Source: Bacteroidetes bacterium UBA1935 (GTDB lineage: Bacteria; Bacteroidota; Bacteroidia; Chitinophagales; Chitinophagaceae). Taken from it: DNA of 64,000 nucleotides. The DNA is taken from NCBI GenBank assembly GCA_002337045.1, contig DDFF01000003.1, forward strand, positions 424,427 to 488,426, written 5' to 3'. Of the stretch, positions 9,530-17,712 are shown piece after piece. The position numbers and the translations under genes are program-made. Below the pieces are notes generated by a model that saw only the letters and a list, made by a program, of their open reading frames with translations, had not been told where the DNA came from and searched no databases. How positions within the stretch are numbered: the stretch's first letter is position 1; each line of letters begins with the position of its first letter.

Positions 9530-11164
9530 ATGAAAAGACACATACGCACATTATGTTGCGCATTGGCTATAACCATGCAGGCAAATGCACAACTTGTTTT
9601 TACAGGATTTGACCTGAACCCCGGCGCGGGAGACTCATCCCCGTGGCAGTTTGTGAACTATAATGGCAAAATGCTCTTTAACGCCGCTACCACTGCCAGT
9701 GGTGCAGAGCTATGGATAAGCGATGGTACCAGTGCCGGCACGCAACTGCTCAAAGAAATATATACAGGTAGTACAGGCAGCTCTCCCTACAACTTTTTTG
9801 AAGTGAATGGCAAACTGCTTTTTGCCGCCATCAGCAATGGCAATGGACAGGAGCTATGGATAACAGATGGTACTGCCGCAGGCACGCAGCAGTTGAAAGA
9901 TATAAATCCCGGTGCAGGCAGTTCCGGTGCGCTTACTAATGCCATTGCGATGAACAATAAGCTATACTTTGCTGCCAACGATGGCACACATGGTACAGAG
10001 CTGTGGGTAAGCGACGGCACCAGTGCAGGCACACAACTGCTCAAAGACATCAACCCCGGTGCGGCAAACGCAAACCCATACAAGCCTGTTATCTACAACG
10101 GTAAAATCTACTTTGCTGCCGCAGATGCTGCTAATGGAGAAGAACTATGGGTAACAGACGGCACCAGTGCCGGCACACTGATGGTACGCGATATAGCTAC
10201 AGGCATTGTGGGCAGTAGCCCGGGCAGCCTTACTATATATAACGGGTTGCTATACTTTTTCGCATCAACCACTGCATATGGCCGCGAACTGTGGGTAACA
10301 GACGGTACATCTGCCAATACACAAGTCATCAAAGACCTGAACCCCGGCCCGGGTGCCGGCGCATACACGTATCCTTACACGGTGGTGTTTGGTGGCAAAT
10401 TATATTTTGCAGGCGATAATGGCACCAGCGGCACAGAAGTATTTGCTACAGATGGTACTACTGCAGGCACCGTACTGGTTGCCAATATCAATTCTTCAGG
10501 CAGCTCCCTCCCCTCAGAATTTTATATTTATAAAAACAAACTGTACTTCAATGCAGATGATGGCACCAATGGCCGCGAACTTTGGGTAACAGATGGCAGC
10601 AACACCACAATGGTAACAGACCTGAACCCGGGCGCAGGAGACGGTTCACCTACCCTCTTCTACACCTACAAAGGCAATCTGTATTTTGGCGCAACAAGGT
10701 CTTCTGCACCAGACTACAACATCTACAAAAGCGATGGCACAGCAGCAGGCACGGTGCTAATTGCGCCTACCATTGCACCAAACATAAACCCAACAGGAGA
10801 CGGCGTAGGCTTTTTCCTGAACACAACAAACAATACACTGTACATGAGGGCCAACTACAATAGCAACGGGCTGGAGATGTGGGCCATCAAAGACACCTCT
10901 ACAACAGGCATAGCATCTGCAACCACTGTAGCAGATGCACACATCTACCCCAACCCTGCAAACAACAACTTTACAATACAAACAACTATTGCATTTAAAG
11001 CGGGTAGCGTAACGCTGACAGACGTTACAGGCCGCACAGTAAAAACAGAAAAGCTATACAACAACGTGCAAACTATATCGCTGCAAGGCATAGCCCCCGG
11101 CACGTATATGGCAGATGTATGGCTGGATGATAAACAAAGTGTGCAGAAACTGATAATTGAATAA
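9530..11164 (+). CDS. ELWxDGT-repeat protein with T9SS sorting domain
   Basis: 544 residues from the ATG at 9530, where the signal peptide (MKRHIRTLCCALA..., 1-20) begins. Eight well-kept repeats: ELWISDGTSAGT, ELWITDGTAAGT, ELWVSDGTSAGT, ELWVTDGTSAGT, ELWVTDGTSANT, EVFATDGTTAGT, ELWVTDGSNTT and NIYKSDGTAAGT, then a closing EMWAIKDT. The sorting domain begins at IYPNPANNNF. Protein and upstream DNA are both closely similar to the next gene, so these two come from a recent duplication. The upstream region carries TATCCTTG (9481-9488), one base off TAnnTTTG, at the same place in both copies, giving a leader of about 35-40 bases. Confidence 0.93.
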   Translation: MKRHIRTLCCALAITMQANAQLVFTGFDLNPGAGDSSPWQFVNYNGKMLFNAATTASGAELWISDGTSAGTQLLKEIYTGSTGSSPYNFFEVNGKLLFAAISNGNGQELWITDGTAAGTQQLKDINPGAGSSGALTNAIAMNNKLYFAANDGTHGTELWVSDGTSAGTQLLKDINPGAANANPYKPVIYNGKIYFAAADAANGEELWVTDGTSAGTLMVRDIATGIVGSSPGSLTIYNGLLYFFASTTAYGRELWVTDGTSANTQVIKDLNPGPGAGAYTYPYTVVFGGKLYFAGDNGTSGTEVFATDGTTAGTVLVANINSSGSSLPSEFYIYKNKLYFNADDGTNGRELWVTDGSNTTMVTDLNPGAGDGSPTLFYTYKGNLYFGATRSSAPDYNIYKSDGTAAGTVLIAPTIAPNINPTGDGVGFFLNTTNNTLYMRANYNSNGLEMWAIKDTSTTGIASATTVADAHIYPNPANNNFTIQTTIAFKAGSVTLTDVTGRTVKTEKLYNNVQTISLQGIAPGTYMADVWLDDKQSVQKLIIE

Positions 11165-11167
11165 GCC

Positions 11168-11195
11168 AAAAGCCTCGCAAAAGCGGGGCTTTTTT
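11168..11195 (+). terminator. Rho-independent terminator
   Basis: AAAAGCCTCGC / GCGGGGCTTTT hairpin with a T-tract just after the stop at 11164. Confidence 0.88.
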
Positions 11196-11380
11196 ATTGG
11201 CAGATAAACCCAAACACACATCTGCATATATGCCGTGAAACCTTTTACAGACAGGTACTATAAACGCATACCGAAAAACAGGCACGCCTCATACACCCAA
11301 AAATGAAGGCTTAAATAATACAGCCTTTATATATCCTTGGTATTTTTACCCAAATACTTCCAAACCAAAACAGCATTATA

Positions 11381-13012
11381 ATGAAGAAACACTTATTATC
11401 ACTATGTTGCACACTGGCTATTGCCTTGCAGGCAGATGCACAACTCATTTTCACCGGATATGATCTTGACGCCGGGACGGGCGCCTCTGCTCCCTGGAAA
11501 TTCATTAACTATAACGGCAAAATGTTGTTTAATGCAGGTAGTATTACCACAGGGGCCGAACTATGGATAAGCGATGGCACCGCAGCTGGCACACAAATGC
11601 TGAAAGACATATACACGGGCAACATAGGCAGTGCACCTGGCAATTTTTATGAACTAAACGGGAAAGTACTTTTTTCTGCAGCTAGCAATGGTAGCGGACA
11701 AGAGTTGTGGATTACGGATGGCACCAGCGCAGGCACTCAGTTATTAAAAGATATCTATCCCGGCCCGTTGTCTTCGAGCACGCTTGGAGATGCTGTTGTG
11801 CTTAATAACAAACTATACTTTTCTGCCAACGATGGCACGCATGGCAATGAACTTTGGGTAACGGATGGTACAAATGCGGGTACACAGTTATTAAAAGATA
11901 TTAATCCCGGCGTAGGAAACTCCAGTCCGTACAAACCGACAGCATATAACGGGAAAATATACTTTACTGCAATAGATGCAAATGGCTCTGAACTTTGGGT
12001 ATCAGACGGCACCAGCGGAGGCACACTAATGGTGCGAGATATTGCTCCGGGCAACGCCAGTAGCAGTCCTTCGTCCTATACTGTATGCAACGGGCTGTTA
12101 TACTTCTTTGCCACAAACAGCACTTATGGCATAGAGCCATGGGTAACGGATGGTACGTTTGCCAACACACATATTGTAATAGACCTGAACCCGGGCAGTG
12201 TTAACGGTGCAGGTGTAACCCCGGAAACTATCGTATACAACAACAAGCTCTATTTTGAAGGCACTAATGGCGCAAGCGGCTATGAACTGTATTCTACAGA
12301 TGGCACCGCAGCAGGTACGCAACTGGTTGCTAACATAAACTTTGCAGGCAGCTCCTACCCATCAGAATTCTGTGTTTTTAAAAACAAATTATACTTTAAT
12401 GCTACCGATGGCAGCAGCGGGTATGAGCTTTGGACAACAGACGGCAGTAACACCTCATTTATCGCAGATCTGAATCCGGGTGCAGCAGATGCCTATCCGG
12501 GGTATTTATACGTCTACAAAGACAATCTGTATTTTACCGCTACAAGATCTTCGGCACCAGACTACAATATTTATAAAACCGATGGTACAAATGCAGGCAC
12601 TGTTGTTATAGCGCCCGCTATTGCGCCAAACACCAACCCTGCAAAATACTGTAACGGCTTTTTCCTGAACACAACAGACAAAAAACTGTACTTCAGGGCC
12701 GACTACAACAGCGCCGGGCTGGAGCTATGGAGTATACAAGACACAACAGGGGCAGCAAGCATAGCTAGTCTTGCTTCAGCAGATATAGCACTATACCCAA
12801 ATCCTGCAAACAACAACTTTACAATAAAAACAACTACTGCATTTAAAGCAGGTACCGTAACACTTACAGATGCAACAGGGCGTGTAGCAAAAACCGAAAA
12901 GCTATATACAAACGAGCAAACAATCTCCCTGCAAGGCATAGCCCCCGGCATGTATATGGCAGATGTATGGCTGGATGATAAACGCAAAACGCAAAAGCTT
13001 TTAATAGAGTAA
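11381..13012 (+). CDS. ELWxDGT-repeat protein with T9SS sorting domain
   Basis: 543 residues, signal peptide 1-20 (MKKHLLSLCCTLAIALQADA). Repeats: ELWISDGTAAGT, ELWITDGTSAGT, ELWVTDGTNAGT, ELWVSDGTSGGT, EPWVTDGTFANT, ELYSTDGTAAGT, ELWTTDGSNTS, NIYKTDGTNAGT, then ELWSIQDT. It is collinear with the gene before it, repeat by repeat, including the shortened seventh unit (SNT without AGT) and the SSAPDYNIYK stretch in the eighth, so it is a tandem duplicate. The sorting domain starts at LYPNPANNNF. No strong terminator follows; a weak hairpin near 13036-13055 is possible. Confidence 0.93.
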   Translation: MKKHLLSLCCTLAIALQADAQLIFTGYDLDAGTGASAPWKFINYNGKMLFNAGSITTGAELWISDGTAAGTQMLKDIYTGNIGSAPGNFYELNGKVLFSAASNGSGQELWITDGTSAGTQLLKDIYPGPLSSSTLGDAVVLNNKLYFSANDGTHGNELWVTDGTNAGTQLLKDINPGVGNSSPYKPTAYNGKIYFTAIDANGSELWVSDGTSGGTLMVRDIAPGNASSSPSSYTVCNGLLYFFATNSTYGIEPWVTDGTFANTHIVIDLNPGSVNGAGVTPETIVYNNKLYFEGTNGASGYELYSTDGTAAGTQLVANINFAGSSYPSEFCVFKNKLYFNATDGSSGYELWTTDGSNTSFIADLNPGAADAYPGYLYVYKDNLYFTATRSSAPDYNIYKTDGTNAGTVVIAPAIAPNTNPAKYCNGFFLNTTDKKLYFRADYNSAGLELWSIQDTTGAASIASLASADIALYPNPANNNFTIKTTTAFKAGTVTLTDATGRVAKTEKLYTNEQTISLQGIAPGMYMADVWLDDKRKTQKLLIE

Positions 13013-13108
13013 CACCCTGATACAATAGCCACCATAGTGCGGCTTTTGTCTTTCAGCCAAATATGCCAAGACAATAAAAATTAATATTTACAAATACAAA
13101 CAACAGTC

Positions 13109-14764
13109 ATGAAAAAGATATTTACACCCGTCATGCTATTGCTGTCTTCAATGGCAGCAAGTGCGCAAGTGCCAGTATTTACCAATATAGATATTGATGC
13201 AGGCAGCAACAGCAGTTATGGGAATGTGCTGGGTGAAGCAAATGGCAAAATCTTTGTATCTGCAGTAACAGCTGCAAATGGGTATGAACTGTATGTCACA
13301 GATGGCACTACAGCAGGCACACAAATGCTGAAAGACATAAAGGCCGGTGCAGGCAATGGCCTTACCATTTTTGGCTACACTGTGTATAATGGTAAACTAT
13401 ACTTTACAGCAGATGACGGCACCAATGGTGTGGAGTTGTGGTTTAGCGACGGCACTGCAGCAGGCACACAAATGCTGAAAGACATTAACCCCGGTGCTGC
13501 AAGTGCATTCAACCAGTCCAACTTTCTTACAGTATCTGCAGGTAAGCTCTTCTTCATGGCAGACAACGGCACAAATGGTTACGAACTCTGGATGAGCGAT
13601 GGCACCACCGCAGGCACAGTATTCCTGAAAGATATTGAACCGGGTGCAGGTGGCAGCGCACCCAGAGAGTTTACAGAACTGAATGGCAAAACGCTCTTCA
13701 ACGCAAGAACTACAGCAAACGGTAGTGAATTGTGGATTACAGACGGCACAAGCGCTGGCACACAGATAGTATTGGATATATATGCCGGTGGGCCTGACGG
13801 TGGTTTGCCACAGAGGCTTACCAAGTTCAACAATAAGGTATACTTCATTGCTCAATCTAATGCAGATGGTTTTGAAATATGGTATACCGACGGCACAACA
13901 GCAGGTACATCCCAACTCAAAGACGTAAATCCTTCGGGTGATGGCATTGTGAATGGCGAATTGAAGGTGGCAGGCAACAAACTCTACTTCCCTGGCGTAG
14001 ATGGTGTTAACGGTCAGGAACTTTGGGTATCAGACGGCACTTTTGCAGGCACGAAAATGGTAACAGATGCCACCCCGGGTAGCGGTAGCACAGTTATAAG
14101 ATACCTTGCCGAAAGCCACGGGAAGCTATACTACCGCGCATTGCTAAGTGCAACAGGCTCTGAACCCTGGGTAAGCGACGGTACAAGTGCAGGCACTTTT
14201 ATGCTGAAGGACCTGCTGACCGGTACCGGCAATGGCACGAGCTTCCCAGTATTCACCCAATACAAAAAATACACCTACTTTATAGGCCAACAAACAAGCG
14301 GAGACCTGCAATTGTGGCAAACAGACGGCACTACTGCCAATACAAAGGTTGTTGCCCCGATAATAGCCCCTAATGCCAACCCGCTTAGCGCGACAAGCCT
14401 CCTCAGGCTTGTGGCAAAAGATAGCAGCCTCTATTTTTCTGCAAACTACGATGGCACGGGAACTGAGCTCTGGAAAATGACAGACACCACTTCATACCCC
14501 AATAGTGTGGCAGCCACTTTAAATAATACTGCAGATACACGCATCTACCCCAGCCCTGCACACCACAACTTTACAATAAAAACAACTACAGTATTTAAAG
14601 CGGGCAGCGTAACGCTTACAGACGCAACAGGACGTGTGGTAAAAACTGAAAAGCTATACAACAATGAGCAAGTAATCTCACTGCAAGACATTGCCCCCGG
14701 CATGTATATGGCAGATGTATGGCTGGATGATAAACAAAGTGTGCAGAAACTGATAATTGAATAA
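13109..14764 (+). CDS. ELWxDGT-repeat protein with T9SS sorting domain
   Basis: 551 residues, signal peptide 1-19 (MKKIFTPVMLLLSSMAASA). Eight repeats: ELYVTDGTTAGT, ELWFSDGTAAGT, ELWMSDGTTAGT, ELWITDGTSAGT, EIWYTDGTTAGT, ELWVSDGTFAGT, EPWVSDGTSAGT and QLWQTDGTTANT, then ELWKMTDT. KDIxPG motifs between repeats are well kept (KDINPG, KDIEPG). The sorting domain has YPSPAHHNF in place of the usual YPNP and otherwise matches its neighbours. It is the last gene of the uninterrupted array and converges on the tail-sheath gene; the two stop codons are 36 bases apart across one hairpin. Confidence 0.93.
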   Translation: MKKIFTPVMLLLSSMAASAQVPVFTNIDIDAGSNSSYGNVLGEANGKIFVSAVTAANGYELYVTDGTTAGTQMLKDIKAGAGNGLTIFGYTVYNGKLYFTADDGTNGVELWFSDGTAAGTQMLKDINPGAASAFNQSNFLTVSAGKLFFMADNGTNGYELWMSDGTTAGTVFLKDIEPGAGGSAPREFTELNGKTLFNARTTANGSELWITDGTSAGTQIVLDIYAGGPDGGLPQRLTKFNNKVYFIAQSNADGFEIWYTDGTTAGTSQLKDVNPSGDGIVNGELKVAGNKLYFPGVDGVNGQELWVSDGTFAGTKMVTDATPGSGSTVIRYLAESHGKLYYRALLSATGSEPWVSDGTSAGTFMLKDLLTGTGNGTSFPVFTQYKKYTYFIGQQTSGDLQLWQTDGTTANTKVVAPIIAPNANPLSATSLLRLVAKDSSLYFSANYDGTGTELWKMTDTTSYPNSVAATLNNTADTRIYPSPAHHNFTIKTTTVFKAGSVTLTDATGRVVKTEKLYNNEQVISLQDIAPGMYMADVWLDDKQSVQKLIIE

Positions 14765-14767
14765 GCC

Positions 14768-14793
14768 AAAAGCCTCGCAATAGCGGGGCTTTT
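14768..14793 (+). terminator. Rho-independent terminator between convergent genes
   Basis: AAAAGCCTCGC / GCGGGGCTTTT hairpin after the last tandem ELWxDGT gene. It lies between that gene and the stop codon of the minus-strand sheath gene (14801); the A-run on its left could let it act in both directions. Confidence 0.85.
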
Positions 14794-14800
14794 ATTATAA

Positions 14801-16228
14801 TCAACTGGCCTGCATCTGTTGTTGAAATGTAATGATGATAAACTCTGCAGGACGAGTTATCGCAACACCCACCTCTGCTCTCAGGAAACCATCCAGCAGG
14901 TCATTACTCGTCATAGTACTACCAAGCCCTATTTTTACAAAGAATGCCTCTTCGGGTTTTGCACCTGCAAATGCACCTTGTGCCCATAAGCCTGTAAGAA
15001 AAGAATTGATACTTGCAGTAATTGCAGCCCATGTATTGGCATCATTCGGCTCGAACACATATGCCTGACAGGCAAACTTTATACTCTGCTCTACCATTAT
15101 CATCGTTCGCCTTACATTGATGTATCTCCAATCGTTGCTATTACCATCCAGCGTACGGGCACCCCATACCAACAAGCCACGACCGGTGAATGAACGGATT
15201 GCATTTACAGCTTTACCATCCAAAGGTACATTCATACCCTCCTGCTGGTTGTTATTAATAGATAATACAGGGCTTGCTACCGCTTGCAGGCTTACATTAG
15301 CAGGTGCTTTCCATACACCCACAGCATTATCTACGCTCGTATACACACCTGCCATTGCAGCCGATGGCGGCATCTTGTTAACAAGGCTCAATGCAGCTGC
15401 TTTTATGGTTTTATAATTATCGCTGAGTGCTAGCAATGCACTATCCGCACCCTCTATACCAACTGTTGCAGCATTTTGCATGATGGTATTGTATGCTGCT
15501 ACATGGGCAGGCTCCATATAGTTTTGTAAATCTGCAAACTGTGTATAGTCCAGTGCAGCATCGGTGGTTATGACAGTGTTCAGCCATGGGTAATATGCCA
15601 CACCATAACTCCTGTCATCAGTAAGTATTGCACTTCTGAAATTGCTGATATCATCGTCTATTGTATTACATGTATAGGTATCTAATATGGCAACGCAGCT
15701 TTGCATACACATGCAATGTACAAGCATATCATTCATCAACGTATTGTAGTCTGCATTACTCAGCAACAATGCATCCGGCACTACAAGCATTGTAGGCTCC
15801 GGCTCTTTCCTAAGTGTATCTATAGCTGCTTGCATAGCTGCAAGTGTGAGTGTTGTATTATAGCCCCCTGCCGATACAATGTAACAACGGCCGCCACCAT
15901 TTGCATAAAACAGGCGCAAGCTGTTGTATAGCCTGTACATCAATACACCATCCAGATCAACTATATACGATTTGCCGTTTATCGGGAAAGCGAGAGCATC
16001 GTTGCTTTCAATCAGTTTGAATTTGTATTGCGGTGCTTTACCGAATAATTGTTCATACTCTACCAGAGAGGAAATAATGGTGGGTACATTCAGCAAAGAA
16101 CGGCCATTTAGCGACAAAGCCTTTTCTGTATGGCCTATAAATACGGGCACAGCAGTATTCACCTGCCTTGTACTATTGGGGAAAGTGTTTTTTTCTTCGA
16201 TATAAACACCGGGCGATTTGTATTGCAT
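14801..16228 (-). CDS. Contractile-tail sheath protein, orphan (phage/eCIS type)
   Basis: 475 residues from the ATG at 16228, where the typical sheath N-terminus MQYKSPGVYIEE begins; an in-frame ATG at 16273 would add 15 residues not seen in the family. The N-terminal part (PGVYIEE ... TAVPVFIGHTEKA) and C-terminal part (GRGLLVWGARTL, WRYINVRRTMIMVEQSI, VGVAITRPAEFIIITFQQQMQ) match phage tail sheath proteins of the COG3497 type, including those of extracellular contractile injection systems. In such systems the sheath surrounds an inner tube and contracts to drive it through a membrane. No tube, baseplate, spike or AAA+ ATPase gene lies nearby, so the gene is an orphan here. It follows a response regulator gene on the same strand with a 54-base gap that contains inverted and direct repeats. 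Confidence 0.9.
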   Translation of the reverse strand: MQYKSPGVYIEEKNTFPNSTRQVNTAVPVFIGHTEKALSLNGRSLLNVPTIISSLVEYEQLFGKAPQYKFKLIESNDALAFPINGKSYIVDLDGVLMYRLYNSLRLFYANGGGRCYIVSAGGYNTTLTLAAMQAAIDTLRKEPEPTMLVVPDALLLSNADYNTLMNDMLVHCMCMQSCVAILDTYTCNTIDDDISNFRSAILTDDRSYGVAYYPWLNTVITTDAALDYTQFADLQNYMEPAHVAAYNTIMQNAATVGIEGADSALLALSDNYKTIKAAALSLVNKMPPSAAMAGVYTSVDNAVGVWKAPANVSLQAVASPVLSINNNQQEGMNVPLDGKAVNAIRSFTGRGLLVWGARTLDGNSNDWRYINVRRTMIMVEQSIKFACQAYVFEPNDANTWAAITASINSFLTGLWAQGAFAGAKPEEAFFVKIGLGSTMTSNDLLDGFLRAEVGVAITRPAEFIIITFQQQMQAS

Positions 16229-16244
16229 AAGTTTTATGATGTAG

Positions 16245-16275
16245 TTGTTGCAAGATATATATTGTTGCAACAATA
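16245..16275 (-). promoter_or_regulatory. Palindrome and direct repeat upstream of the sheath gene
   Basis: TATTGTTGCAACAATA at 16260-16275 is a perfect 16-bp palindrome, and its half TTGTTGCAA recurs at 16245-16253, 17 bp from the copy at 16262-16270. They sit 17-47 bases before the sheath start codon, a place where an operator would control this gene separately from the response regulator. The palindrome could also fold as a small RNA hairpin. Confidence 0.5.
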
Positions 16276-16282
16276 CAACCTA

Positions 16283-16933
16283 TTATTCTGCAATGCCATT
16301 CTTCACGGCATATACCACAAGGCCTGCAGTATTGCGCACGCCTATTTTTTCAAGCAGGGTGCTGCGTATGCCCTCTACCGTGCGCTGGCTCAGAAATACT
16401 TTTTCGGCTATCTCGGCATTGGTATGCTCCATACATATCAGGCGGAGGATTTCTTTTTCCTTATCGTTGAGCTGCACATTTTCTTTGGTACGCTGTTGCA
16501 ATTGTTTCTTCTTCACAATGGTTTTCAGCATCAGCTTGCTCACCATGTCGTTGAAGTAATAATCGTTTTCGTGTACGGCGTGTATGGCTTTGATAATTTC
16601 TTCGGGGTCGGCATTTTTGGTCAGATAGCCATTCACCCCCATATCCAGCATATGCAGGATGAAGTTTTCGTCATCGTACATCGTCAGTACGATAATCTTT
16701 ACGCCCGGGTATTTTGCCTTTACCGCTTTGGTGGCTTCCATGCCATCCATTTCGGGCATCTTCATATCCATCAGTATCACATCGGGCTGTATACTGCCCA
16801 GCAGCTGCAGTAGCTGCACACCATTCTCTGCCTCGCCCACACACTTCAGTATAGCATCACTGTTCAGCGTATAGTGCAGGCCCTGGCGAAAAACCTTGTG
16901 ATCGTCTGCTATAATGTATGTAATGATTGCCAT
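16283..16933 (-). CDS. NarL/LuxR-family response regulator
   Basis: 216 residues. The receiver domain (about 1-125) has the acidic pair DD near residue 10, the phospho-acceptor Asp56 in VILMDMKMPEMDG, the LTMYDD segment and Lys in LTKNADPEEI. A GerE/LuxR helix-turn-helix follows (about 150-216: LNDKEKEILRLI ... SQRTVEGIRSTLLEKIGV). It should bind DNA after phosphorylation by the histidine kinase encoded directly upstream, with only two bases between the stop of the kinase and this ATG. Its targets are not known; the sheath gene just downstream, with a palindrome in its upstream gap, is one candidate. Confidence 0.95.
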   Translation of the reverse strand: MAIITYIIADDHKVFRQGLHYTLNSDAILKCVGEAENGVQLLQLLGSIQPDVILMDMKMPEMDGMEATKAVKAKYPGVKIIVLTMYDDENFILHMLDMGVNGYLTKNADPEEIIKAIHAVHENDYYFNDMVSKLMLKTIVKKKQLQQRTKENVQLNDKEKEILRLICMEHTNAEIAEKVFLSQRTVEGIRSTLLEKIGVRNTAGLVVYAVKNGIAE

Positions 16934-16935
16934 GC

Positions 16936-17712
16936 CTACAGTGGTATATGGATGATGGTATGATACCAGTTATCTTCTTTGTCAAAACTAATGCTGCCGT
17001 TCAATACTTTCAAACGGTTCACAATGTTTTTGAGGCCCGTAGCATCTTTCTTGTATATATATTCCTGAAAACGCTCCTGCGTAATACCCTGCTGACCGTT
17101 GTGGCTGAAACGCAGTTCCAGCTTATTACCTTCGCGCTCAGCACTTACCTCTGCCCTATCTGCACCGGCATGTTTCAGCGTATTGTTCATCAGCTCCTGC
17201 ATAATACGATACAGCGCCAGCGATTTGTTTTCGTCGAGCGCGGGCAGCTCATCGCCGGAGAAATCTATTTGTATAACACCACTTTTATTAAACACATCGA
17301 AGAAGGATTGCAATGCCATTTGCAGGCCCAGGCGTTGCAACATGGCAGGTTGTAGTCGGTGGCTGAGGCTGCGGATTTTACCAATGGTTTCATCTATCAG
17401 TTGTTGCGACTGCTCGAAAGCCTCACTGCCCGCACCTTCTTTATTAGCCATACGCAGGTAGAGGCGAACGGATGCCAGCGTAGCGCCCACATCGTCGTGC
17501 AGCTCTGCGGCAATGCGCATACGCTCATCTTCCTCTGCACGGATAGCAGCCTCTGTCAGTTCTTTTTCTTTTTGGCGGTTGATGACATCAAGTTGTTGCT
17601 TATGCCTGATGACCTTTCGCTGGTATTGCACCACGAACAGTATAATGCCCGTAGACAATGCAAGCATGGCACATGCCCCAAGTAACACTATACTAACGTT
17701 TGTCACTTCCAT
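16936..17712 (-). CDS. HisKA_3 (NarX/DesK-like) sensor histidine kinase
   Basis: 258 residues. One transmembrane helix (about 6-29), a short coiled stretch, then a HisKA_3 dimerisation domain with the phospho-acceptor His72 in AELHDDVGATLASVRLYL, and a HATPase_c domain with an N-box (MQELMNNTLKHAGA) and G2 region (ATGLKNIVNRLKVLNG). The usual DNGxG of the G1 box reads SHNGQQG, so the key Asp is replaced by His; ATP binding may be weak or altered. The protein has no extracellular sensor domain. Its start overlaps the end of a multi-pass membrane protein gene by 20 bases, which suggests translational coupling and that the membrane protein provides the sensing part. Confidence 0.93.
   Translation of the reverse strand: MEVTNVSIVLLGACAMLALSTGIILFVVQYQRKVIRHKQQLDVINRQKEKELTEAAIRAEEDERMRIAAELHDDVGATLASVRLYLRMANKEGAGSEAFEQSQQLIDETIGKIRSLSHRLQPAMLQRLGLQMALQSFFDVFNKSGVIQIDFSGDELPALDENKSLALYRIMQELMNNTLKHAGADRAEVSAEREGNKLELRFSHNGQQGITQERFQEYIYKKDATGLKNIVNRLKVLNGSISFDKEDNWYHTIIHIPL

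Noticed and set aside
1..14764. A diversity-generating retroelement or phase-variation system acting on the ELWxDGT genes
   Set aside because: There is no reverse transcriptase, template repeat, recombinase or invertible inverted repeat nearby; the variation is explained by duplication and ordinary divergence or gene conversion.
852..14764. Regular DNA repeats that could suggest a CRISPR or satellite array
   Set aside because: The periodicity comes from the ELWxDGT coding repeats, which vary in length and keep the reading frame.
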